Assembly: GCA_003534295.1 (NCBI GenBank)
Contig: DPDV01000013.1
Location: 104,999 to 168,998, forward strand
Source of the DNA: Clostridiales bacterium
GTDB taxonomy: Bacteria > Bacillota > Clostridia > TANB77 > CAG-508
Length of the DNA stretch: 64,000 nucleotides
Direction: 5' to 3'
Shown: positions 1 through 6,825 of the stretch, one piece after another
Position numbering within the stretch: position 1 is the first letter of the stretch
Layout of the letters: each line of letters opens with the position of its first letter
Notes under the pieces: generated by a model
The model's database searches: none
The model's input: only the letters and a program-made list of their open reading frames with translations
What the model was told of the DNA's origin: nothing
Made by a program: the position numbers and the translations under genes

Positions 1-326
1 GACTTGGTGTAGCTATGGGAGGTAACCATAATACATTTTATGGATTATCTGGTTTAGGAGACTTAATAGTTACATGCCTAAGTGAACATAGTAGAAATAG
101 AAGAGCAGGAAGATGTATTGGTAAGGGCCTATCAGTGGAAGAAACAAGAGAAGAAATAGGAATGGTAGTAGAAAGTTTTGATAATATTGAAGTGACTTAT
201 AAACTTTCTAAAAAATATAATATAGAAATGCCAATTGTAAACACAGTTTACGATATACTTTATAACAATTTAGAACCAAAGGAAGCAGTAAAAAGGCTAA
301 TGACACGTGAAAAGAAAAGTGAATAA
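1..326 (+). CDS. gpsA: Glycerol-3-phosphate dehydrogenase [NAD(P)+], C-terminal part
   Basis: The gene runs in from beyond the window edge; about 108 C-terminal residues are visible. GpsA reduces dihydroxyacetone phosphate to sn-glycerol-3-phosphate in the cytoplasm, feeding phospholipid synthesis. The visible part carries the conserved C-domain pattern GLSGLGDLIVTC followed by S-x-HSRNRRAG, which forms part of the substrate and cofactor pocket, and ends in the usual short helical tail. The reading frame is open from base 3, so the first ATG seen (base 15) is internal. It fits well with other lipid genes in the window (pgsA, cdsA). The family call is firm; the start and upstream neighbours cannot be seen. 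Confidence 0.93.
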   Translation, partial: LGVAMGGNHNTFYGLSGLGDLIVTCLSEHSRNRRAGRCIGKGLSVEETREEIGMVVESFDNIEVTYKLSKKYNIEMPIVNTVYDILYNNLEPKEAVKRLMTREKKSE

Positions 327-330
327 TATT

Positions 331-615
331 TTACCAAGGATACCTTTCATAAAGGTATCTTATTATTTTATCTGCATTATAGTCATTTATATTTATAAAA
401 AAATCTTTATCTAAACTAATCCACATATTTATTTTATATTTATCATTATTTTCTATAAAAGTACCAATTATATCTGCTATTTCAGTAGGATTTTTATAAT
501 GATTTTCCCACAATAATTCGTCACTTATTTTAAATTCAGATGTAGTAAAAAATTTATTTAAAAAACTTGAAATTTCACCAGGCTTATCACTGTATAATTT
601 AACAATACTCTCCAT
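331..615 (-). CDS. Small conserved hypothetical protein (94 aa)
   Basis: I do not recognise this family. It encodes a short acidic and aromatic protein without signal peptide or membrane segment. A longer frame reaches ATG at 630, but GGAGG overlaps that ATG and lies 8 bases before the next in-frame ATG at 615, so the start at 615 (MESIVKLYS) is much better supported. It converges tail to tail with gpsA with only 4 bases between stop codons, so the two transcripts must overlap or terminate within each other. Real coding is supported by the good ribosome binding site and codon use typical of the neighbours. Confidence 0.6.
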   Translation of the reverse strand: MESIVKLYSDKPGEISSFLNKFFTTSEFKISDELLWENHYKNPTEIADIIGTFIENNDKYKINMWISLDKDFFININDYNADKIIRYLYERYPW

Positions 616-701
616 CAAATTAACCTCCATTTTTTGTATGTATATTTAGAATAAATGTAAGTTCTTTGGAAATAATAAGTACACAGTATAAGGGGGAAAT
701 T

Positions 702-1661
702 ATGAAAAAAAATAATATTAATATTTATTATATGCAAAAAATATTTTTTTTATTAATTATATGTTTATTTATTCTTACCGGTTGCAATAATAAAAATGAT
801 GATGAAAAACTAAAAAGTAAAATACGAGATCAAATAAGTTATTTAGAAAAAGATTTAATTTCTATGTTAAATGGATTTAATAATATTTCATATTCAAATT
901 ATAAAATAGAAAAAAAACAGGGAGCTCAAAGTTCACAAACAAATACATTAATTGAGGAAAATAAAAAACAAGGTTCTACAAATGGAGAAAGCTCACAAGA
1001 AACAAAGCGAAATAATGACAGTGTAGAAAAGTCTTCTAATGAAAGTGAATCTGATAATATGAATGATAATAATAGCAATGCCAGTAATCAGGGAAACTCA
1101 AGTATAATAATGGTGCCTAATAGCATACTTTTAAGTGATATCAACCAGAAAATTGATTGGAATAATATGAAATATGAAATTGAAAAGATATATAGCACGT
1201 GGAATTCCTTATTTATAGATTTAAATTCTTTAGAAAAAGGGAACACTAAAACTTTGGAATTTTCAAGCACATTAAATGACACTACCAAAAGCATAAAAGC
1301 AGAAAATAAAATAGCGTCAATGCAAAATATAGCAGAGATGTATATTAAATTAGGAGATTATAGTAAGAGTTATACTAATGATAATCTTCAGATAAACATA
1401 ATTGATACCAAAAAGAATATAATACAAGCATATGTATATGTAACAGAGAATAATTGGGATATGGCATTGAATAGTATAAATAAGGCAGACGAAAGTTTTG
1501 GAAATGTAATAAACAATGTAAGTGCACAGCCAGCAAATCAATCAAATATAAATAAAGCATATGTTTTATTAAAAGAAGAAAAAAAAGCGATAGATTTAAA
1601 AGATCAAGACATTTTTTTTATTAACTATAAAATGATAATGCAGGAATTATATGACATTTAG
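702..1661 (+). CDS. Predicted lipoprotein with low-complexity linker
   Basis: The protein begins with a basic N-terminus, a hydrophobic stretch (FFLLIICLFIL) and a lipobox LTGC around residue 27, so it should be lipidated and anchored on the outer face of the membrane. Residues about 75-140 are rich in Ser, Asn, Gln, Glu and Asp and look like a flexible spacer; the C-terminal half is helical, with no domain I recognise. An upstream in-frame ATG exists at 666, but the ribosome binding site AGGGGGA sits just before 702 and only that start gives a proper signal peptide. It lies directly upstream of rnpB on the same strand. Function unknown; an envelope-associated role is inferred from localisation only. 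Confidence 0.72.
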   Translation: MKKNNINIYYMQKIFFLLIICLFILTGCNNKNDDEKLKSKIRDQISYLEKDLISMLNGFNNISYSNYKIEKKQGAQSSQTNTLIEENKKQGSTNGESSQETKRNNDSVEKSSNESESDNMNDNNSNASNQGNSSIIMVPNSILLSDINQKIDWNNMKYEIEKIYSTWNSLFIDLNSLEKGNTKTLEFSSTLNDTTKSIKAENKIASMQNIAEMYIKLGDYSKSYTNDNLQINIIDTKKNIIQAYVYVTENNWDMALNSINKADESFGNVINNVSAQPANQSNINKAYVLLKEEKKAIDLKDQDIFFINYKMIMQELYDI

Positions 1662-1696
1662 GTTGATTTATACATCAATTTATAGTATAATTAAAG

Positions 1697-2044
1697 AGTG
1701 GTAAATTGAATAGTCGCGTATAGCAAGACCGAAAGGTAGCGTACGAGGAAAGTCCGGGCTCCATAGAGCAATAATGCTGGATAACGTCCAGTGAGGGTAA
1801 CCTTAAGGAAAGTGCAACAGAAAATAAACGCCACTTATAGTGGTAAGTGTGAAAAGGCGAGGTAAGAGCTCACCGCAAATATGGTGACATATTTGGTCAG
1901 TGTAAACCCCATTTGGAGCAACACCGAGACAAGAAGGTTAAGACTGCTCGTCGTCTTCTTAATTTGGTGGCATGATGCATATAGCAATATATGTACTAGA
2001 TAAATGACTATTCTAGACAGAACCCGGCTTATAGATTTGCCATT
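1697..2044 (+). ncRNA. rnpB: RNase P RNA (type A)
   Basis: The catalytic RNA that trims the 5' leader of tRNA precursors. Recognised by the universally conserved blocks GAGGAAAGTCCGGGCTCC (1745-1762), AGTGCAACAGAAA (about 1811), the P10-12 region around GAGGTAAGAGCTCACC, GTAAACCCC and the 3' block GATAAATGACTA...ACAGAACCCGGCTTATAG. The ends pair with each other: AGTGGTAAAT at the 5' end with ATTTGCCATT at the 3' end (P1), which sets the coordinates to within a few bases. The CTGGATAACGTCCAG element after the first conserved block is typical of the ancestral (A) type. A terminator hairpin follows at once. Confidence 0.96.
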
Positions 2045-2047
2045 ATT

Positions 2048-2078
2048 TAAATACTAGGATTTTATGTCCTAGTATTTA
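2048..2078. terminator. Bidirectional terminator between rnpB and rlu gene
   Basis: A hairpin with arms AAATACTAGGA and TCCTAGTATTT lies between rnpB and the convergent pseudouridine synthase gene. It is flanked by A-rich sequence on the left and T-rich sequence on the right, so it can stop transcription from both sides. It overlaps the stop codon of the pseudouridine synthase gene. Confidence 0.8.
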
Positions 2079-2954
2079 TTTGATAATTGATTTAATATCA
2101 GAAGGTATAGTGGCTATATATTCTACATTTAAACCTGTAATTGGATGTATAAATTTAACTTTATATGCATGTAATGCTTGTCTATTTATTACTGAAGAAG
2201 GATTGCCATATAACGTATCGCCTAATATTGGATGACCAATATTAGATAAATGAACACGTATTTGATGAGTTCTACCTGTTTCCAAAGTAACATGTACTAC
2301 AGAAGTATTTTTTAATGATTTTAATACATTGTAATGCGTTATGGCTATATCTCCATCTGAACACACACATCTTTCTATAATACTATTTTCTTTTCTACCA
2401 ATAGGTAAATTAATTGTTCCGATTTTACTTTCAAATATTCCTTCACAAACAGCAATATATTCTTTGAAAAAAGTGTTTTTTTTCATTTCTTTAACAAGAA
2501 ATTCCTGAATGTACTCGTTTTTGGCAAATATAACAATTCCAGAAGTATCTTTATCTAATCTATTAATAGGTCTTATTTTTTTCTTAATATTTTTCTGTTC
2601 AAAGTAAAACTTTACACCATTTGCTAAACTATCTGTGTAATGCAATATTGAAGGATGTATAGCAATACCAGAAGGCTTGTTTATAACTATATAATATTCA
2701 TCTTCATATATGATATTTAAATCTATCTGTGTTGGTATTATATTTTCACTTTTTTCTTCAAAATCAATAAGAATTTCAACAATATCAAAAGGCTTTAACC
2801 TCGAATCTACAAATGTAGGGGTACTATTTAGCCAAATTTTTTTATTTTTTTTTAGTTTGACTAATAATCTATCTGAAATTTGAAACTTTAATTTTAATAA
2901 TTCTTTTACATTAAAAAAATTGTCATTAGGTTGTATGGTATATGTTAATTTCAT
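2076..2954 (-). CDS. RluA/RluD-family 23S rRNA pseudouridine synthase
   Basis: Converts specific uridines in rRNA (or tRNA) to pseudouridine. The 292 residues match the family length: an S4-like RNA-binding segment at the N-terminus (about residues 14-75) and the catalytic domain after it. The catalytic motif reads INRLDKDTSGIVIFAKN (about residue 130), where the Asp of RLD is the nucleophile; the family often has HRLD, here NRLD. GRTHQIRVHL near residue 226 is the second signature. It is translationally coupled to the HD hydrolase upstream (ATGA overlap). Which uridine it modifies cannot be read from the sequence. Confidence 0.92.
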   Translation of the reverse strand: MKLTYTIQPNDNFFNVKELLKLKFQISDRLLVKLKKNKKIWLNSTPTFVDSRLKPFDIVEILIDFEEKSENIIPTQIDLNIIYEDEYYIVINKPSGIAIHPSILHYTDSLANGVKFYFEQKNIKKKIRPINRLDKDTSGIVIFAKNEYIQEFLVKEMKKNTFFKEYIAVCEGIFESKIGTINLPIGRKENSIIERCVCSDGDIAITHYNVLKSLKNTSVVHVTLETGRTHQIRVHLSNIGHPILGDTLYGNPSSVINRQALHAYKVKFIHPITGLNVEYIATIPSDIKSIIK

Positions 2955-3523
2955 TTTAGACCTCTATTTTCCAATATATAGGTGGCTTCTAAATCAGCTT
3001 CATGTAATGCCATAACTAATGGATATTTTTCCAATACTAGACTAAGGGTATTATGTAATTCTTTGGGTTCACTAAAACCCATGTGCCATCTTATTGCATA
3101 CATTTCTTCCATACTTAGATTAATAAATGTGCTAATCATCATAACAGACTTTTCTCCGTGGCCATATGGAATAGTATCATTGATAGAATAATAAGGTTCC
3201 TTTACCCATATACCGTCTTCATTTTTTTTGTTTCTCATTTCTACACAATAATAATTTGCTTTGCATAAATCATGAAGTAAAGTAATAATTATAATTGTAT
3301 CTTCTTTAATATTTAATAAATCTGCATAGGGAAATTGTTTTAGTTTTTGCTTTAACACTTTATAAACATTTAAACTGTGCTCTAAAAGTCCACCTTCATA
3401 ACTCCCATGAAATCTGGTGCTAGCAGGAGCTTTATAAAAGTCAGACTTTTCTATCCAGGCTAATAATTTATCAATGCCATCTCTATTAGTACTTTTTAAT
3501 AATTCAATAAATTCTTCTTTCAT
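2951..3523 (-). CDS. HD-domain phosphohydrolase
   Basis: A 190-residue protein with the HD metal-binding pattern: His in LLEHSLNVYK (about residue 48), HD in TLLHDLCKANYY (about 83), then GHGEKS (about 122) and RWHMGF (about 146). This is the arrangement seen in HD proteins that hydrolyse nucleotides or cyclic nucleotides with two metals; the substrate is not known. It is the first gene of a two-gene unit with the pseudouridine synthase, overlapping it by 4 bases. The region upstream (3524-3600) is AT-rich and may hold its promoter, but I see no clear -35/-10 pair. Confidence 0.82.
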   Translation of the reverse strand: MKEEFIELLKSTNRDGIDKLLAWIEKSDFYKAPASTRFHGSYEGGLLEHSLNVYKVLKQKLKQFPYADLLNIKEDTIIIITLLHDLCKANYYCVEMRNKKNEDGIWVKEPYYSINDTIPYGHGEKSVMMISTFINLSMEEMYAIRWHMGFSEPKELHNTLSLVLEKYPLVMALHEADLEATYILENRGLK

Positions 3524-3730
3524 TTATAAACATCCTTTCAAATAGCTTTATATACATAATTATATATTTTAAAACTAAAAGTGTCAATTGACAGAAAAAT
3601 TAAAATTTAGTATATATGAAAGAAATGTGATAATGTCTTAAGTAAAGAAATGAGAAAATGTCCCGACCCAAAAATACTTGTTCTCTTAAATGATATAATA
3701 AGGGCATCATTTAAAATTAAGGAGGACAAT

Positions 3731-4201
3731 ATGCGAAAGGTGGAACTCTCATTGAAAGAAAAAGAAAAATATGAAGTTATTAAAAAACTAGTAGAAACTA
3801 ATGGTAACAAAGAACGTGCTAGAATAAAGCTAAAATTAAAAAGTATTAGACAAGTCAACAGATTAATTGCCGGATACAAGAAATTTGGCAAGTCCTTCTT
3901 TGTTCATGGTAATAGAGGTAGAAAACCCAAGCATGCTTTAACAGATGAATTAAAAAACGAAATTGAGACTTTATATACCTCTAAATACTTTGATTGTACT
4001 TACACCCAATTTGCTGAATATTTGGCAGAAAGAGAAAACATATTTTTATCTACTCCTGAAGTTGGTCAAATACTTAGAGAAAAGTATATTTTATCCCCTA
4101 GATCTCGTAAGATAACTAAAAAGAATATTAAGAAAAAATTGATTGCTCAAAAAGAAAGGTCCAAATCTAAAAATGAAATTGCTAAACTTCGAATTTGTTG
4201 A
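3731..4201 (+). pseudogene. IS1202-like (ISNCY) transposase, N-terminal remnant
   Basis: About 156 residues matching the N-terminal part of IS1202-group transposases, from memory of the family: a helix-turn-helix of the kind LVETNGNKERARIKL...RQVNRLI, the basic HGNRGRKPKHAL motif, and a second DNA-binding helix region ending near LSPRSRKITKK. The family protein is more than 400 residues and carries its catalytic domain in the lost C-terminal part, so this copy is dead. The start at 3731 follows AAGGAGGACAAT. The left end of the element probably lies near 3620, where TGTGATAATGTCTTAAG and a few short repeats of AATGTC are seen. The frame ends where it runs into the transglutaminase-like sequence. 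Confidence 0.75.
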
Positions 4202-4901
4202 TGCTTTCTTGAATTATAAGACAAGTATTAAATGTCCTAATAAAAATTATGCTGATTTTCTTTTTTCAATATTAGATTATCAATTTCCTGTATTCTTTGC
4301 TGATGGTATTTATGATTTTTCCAAGGTTTATGATAAGGATAGTAAAACTATAAATTGGAGTTATTCTTCTAACTCTAAGACTGAACATGATAAGTTAATT
4401 AGTAATTTTGAAAAAGAAGCTAATAAGTTTTTGAATGGTGTTACTGAGAATTTATCTGATAGTAAGAAGGCTCAAATTATATATCATAATTTATCTAAAG
4501 CTATTTCTTATAATTATAATTCTTTAAATGATTTTAAAAATACTGAATCTTATTATGTTTATGTTAATCATAGTGGTATATGTCACTCTTTTGCTTATAC
4601 TTACAATCAATTATTAACACAAGTTGGTATTGAAAGTACTATTGCTATTGGTCAAGCTAAAGGGGCTTCTATTGGGCATTCCTGGTCTATTATTAAGATT
4701 GATGGTGTTTATTATTTTGCTGATCCTACATATGAGATATATTATAAAAATGGTGCTTTTTATAAGTATTTTGGTATGGGAATAAAGGAAAGAGAAAGTA
4801 CTAATGAATATTATGAAGATAATATAGTAATTGGTATGTATGATTCAAAGCCTATGAAAAACTATGGAAATTTTGATAAAAATTTACCTATATTAAAGTA
4901 G
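4143..4901 (+). pseudogene. Transglutaminase-like protein, 5' truncated and fused to IS debris
   Basis: Residues 60 to 250 form a transglutaminase-core domain with the catalytic triad visible: Cys in SGICHSFAYTYNQLL, His in GHSWSIIKIDG and Asp in YYFADPTYE. Such domains in clostridial surface proteins cleave or crosslink peptides. The first about 15 codons of the open frame are transposase sequence read in another frame, and no signal peptide or ribosome binding site precedes it, so the true 5' half of the gene is lost. Codons ending in T (AAT, GAT, GCT, TCT) are more frequent here than in the flanking core genes, suggesting a transferred gene. Probably not expressed as a functional secreted protein. 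Confidence 0.7.
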
Positions 4902-4970
4902 TTATAAGTATAGTAATATTTATAATAAAGAAAAACATAAATGCACTAGTATAAATATAGAATTATAGAA

Positions 4971-5075
4971 TTTTCATCAGATTTAAAAGGTAATTATAAA
5001 TCTGTAGAACATTTAATTGATATTGCTGATGATGTAATGTATAAAATTAAAATTAATAAAAAATCCAAAATCTAA
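4971..5075 (+). pseudogene. Possible GGDEF-domain C-terminal remnant
   Basis: Thirty-four codons ending in LIDIADDVMYKIKINKK resemble the last helix of GGDEF diguanylate cyclases (the A-D-x-A-M-Y-x-A-K-x-x-G-K-N pattern). There is no start codon and no active site, so this would be only the tail of a gene deleted from the left. The match is short and the call is tentative. It sits between the truncated transglutaminase and the membrane protein/XRE pair, in a stretch built of gene fragments. Confidence 0.35.
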
Positions 5076-5091
5076 AAATAGTAACTTTGAT

Positions 5092-5433
5092 TTGAATACC
5101 ATTTTTTTGATAAATGATTGGCACGAATATTATGTGACTATTCAGAATACTATAGGAATATTTGCATTTTTTCTTTTTATCTCATTATTTATTCGTATGG
5201 CAAGATATAAAAAAGAAGTTAATGATGAAATGGAAATTACAAATTTAAGAAAATGTGATTCAATTTGTTTTAAAATTACAACAGCATTAATTGTAGGTAT
5301 TGGCTTTCTATCAGCAATCTTAAGATTTAAAATATCATCAGAGATAATTGGATATATGTTGATGGGGGGTCTTATTTTAAATTCAATTATTAGAGTTATA
5401 TTATTTTGTATAATTGATAAAAAGGGATGCTAA
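5092..5433 (+). CDS. Small membrane protein paired with XRE regulator
   Basis: A 113-residue protein with three to four hydrophobic segments (about residues 16-36, 60-78 and 85-107) and the polar loop YKKEVNDEMEITNLRKCD. Proteins of this general layout are commonly found immediately upstream of small XRE-type regulators in Firmicutes; the exact family I cannot name. The start used is a TTG with a poor ribosome binding site; the frame is open further upstream to base 5038, so the real N-terminus may have been lost to the same rearrangements that affected its left neighbours. Only one base separates its stop from the ATG of the XRE gene. Confidence 0.5.
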   Translation: MNTIFLINDWHEYYVTIQNTIGIFAFFLFISLFIRMARYKKEVNDEMEITNLRKCDSICFKITTALIVGIGFLSAILRFKISSEIIGYMLMGGLILNSIIRVILFCIIDKKGC

Positions 5434-5434
5434 A

Positions 5435-5623
5435 ATGAAATTTACAACTAAAATAAAAGATTATCGTGAAAAAGTAGGAATGAAGCAATCTGAATTGGCT
5501 GAACTAGTAAATGTTAGAAGAGAAACAATAGTGTGCTTAGAAAATGGAAAATACAATCCTTCTTTTTTTTCGCAAATGACCCATGTCATCGCTCCATTAA
5601 GTAAAATCGTTGCACAAATGTAA
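5435..5623 (+). pseudogene. XRE-family HTH regulator, C-terminus replaced
   Basis: MKFTTKIKDYREKVGMKQSELAELVNVRRETIVCLENGKYNPS is the usual start of short Cro/XRE regulators that pair with a small membrane protein. Normal members go on with SLxLAxxIAxxF and end near residue 65. Here, after NPS, the sequence turns into FFSQMTHVIAPLSKIVAQM, which does not look like the family, so the last DNA-binding helix is replaced. The junction is near base 5568, at a run of eight T. The downstream bases TCGCAAATGACCCATGTCAT may be the right end of an inserted element. Probably non-functional or altered. Confidence 0.6.
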
Positions 5624-5635
5624 CGCTAATGATTA

Positions 5636-5663
5636 AATCAATCTAAAAAGATTGATTTTTTTT
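5636..5663 (+). terminator. Rho-independent terminator
   Basis: Perfect 9-bp stem AATCAATCT / AGATTGATT with an AAAA loop followed by a run of T. It closes the membrane protein/XRE unit. The rest of 5664-5808 is AT-rich and I see no gene in it. Confidence 0.85.
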
Positions 5664-5808
5664 GGTGCTACTTCTATATACCGATGAACATACTTGTCCT
5701 ATACCTGTACAAGAGGTGGTGTTTATGGGATTTATATTATTTTTATAATTCTATTGTCAAAAATTTTTTTTATATTAAAAAGGTCCTTTAATTGTTTGAG
5801 CTTTGTTA

Positions 5809-5837
5809 TTGATATATCATAGGAAATGTGCTATACT
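5809..5837 (+). promoter_or_regulatory. SigA-type promoter for ftsY
   Basis: TTGATA, 17-base spacer, TATACT, ending about 37 bases before the ftsY start codon. Confidence 0.65.
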
Positions 5838-5874
5838 AACTATTGATAAAATAATATGAAATTATGGAGGAAAT

Positions 5875-6780
5875 ATGGGTTTTTTTGATAAATTAAAACA
5901 AGGGTTAAGTAAAACTAAAAGTTCATTTGATGAAAAACTAAATAATGTATTTAGCAATTTTAGAAAAGTAGATGAGGAACTTTTAGATGAATTAGAAGAG
6001 GCATTGATAATGTCTGATGTTGGAGTAGAAACTTCTACCAAAATTATAACAAATTTGAGAAATAAAATAAAAAAAGAAAAGATAGAAGACGAGCAAGCTG
6101 TAAGGCAAGCTCTAAGAGATGAAATTAAAAATGTATTAGAAGAAGTGGACAATACTTTAAAGTTAGAAACAACTCCATCTGTGATATTAGTAGTAGGCGT
6201 AAATGGTGTTGGCAAAACTACTTCTATAGGGAAAATAGCTAACAGACTAAAGCAGGATGGCAAAAAGGTAGTTGTTGCAGCAGCAGATACCTTTAGAGCA
6301 GCAGCAGTAGAGCAACTTGAAATATGGGCCAATAGAGCAGGATGTGACATAGTAAAAAGAGAAGAGGGAACAGATCCAGCAGCAGTTGTTTACGATGCTG
6401 TAAAGATAGCAAAAGAGAAACAAGCAGATGTCTTAATATGTGATACAGCAGGAAGATTGCACAACAAGAAATATTTAATGGACGAGCTTGTAAAAATAAA
6501 AAAAGTAATAGACAAGGAATTACCAGAAGCTTCTAAGGAAGTTTTAATGGTTTTAGATGCTACAACAGGGCAAAATGCAATATCACAAGTAACAGCATTT
6601 AAAGAGACAGTAAATATAACAGGACTAGTACTTACAAAATTAGATGGAACAGCTAAAGGCGGAGTGGTTATAGGAATTGTTGCTGAAAACAAGGTGCCGG
6701 TAAAATTTATTGGAATTGGCGAGCAAATAGACGATATGGAAATATTTAACAGCAACGATTTTGTAAATGTATTAATATAG
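5875..6780 (+). CDS. ftsY: Signal recognition particle receptor FtsY
   Basis: The membrane-associated SRP-type GTPase that docks ribosome-SRP complexes onto the translocon. The 301 residues cover the N domain (helical bundle, residues 1-95) and G domain. Visible motifs: P-loop GVNGVGKTT (about 107), AAADTFRAAAVEQL (about 137), DTAGRLHNKKYLMDEL (about 190), TKLDGTAKGG (about 255) and the closing GIGEQIDDMEIF. The acidic A domain found in E. coli is absent, as usual in Firmicutes. GGAGGAAAT precedes the ATG. ffh, often nearby, is not adjacent here. Confidence 0.97.
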   Translation: MGFFDKLKQGLSKTKSSFDEKLNNVFSNFRKVDEELLDELEEALIMSDVGVETSTKIITNLRNKIKKEKIEDEQAVRQALRDEIKNVLEEVDNTLKLETTPSVILVVGVNGVGKTTSIGKIANRLKQDGKKVVVAAADTFRAAAVEQLEIWANRAGCDIVKREEGTDPAAVVYDAVKIAKEKQADVLICDTAGRLHNKKYLMDELVKIKKVIDKELPEASKEVLMVLDATTGQNAISQVTAFKETVNITGLVLTKLDGTAKGGVVIGIVAENKVPVKFIGIGEQIDDMEIFNSNDFVNVLI

Positions 6781-6825
6781 CCAAATAAGCAATAGAAGAT
6801 AAGCTTAGAAAGGAATGAGATTAAA

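Noticed and set aside
5712..5740. Seven-codon frame behind AGAGGTGGTG as a small toxin
   Set aside because: Too short and without any antisense or antitoxin sign.
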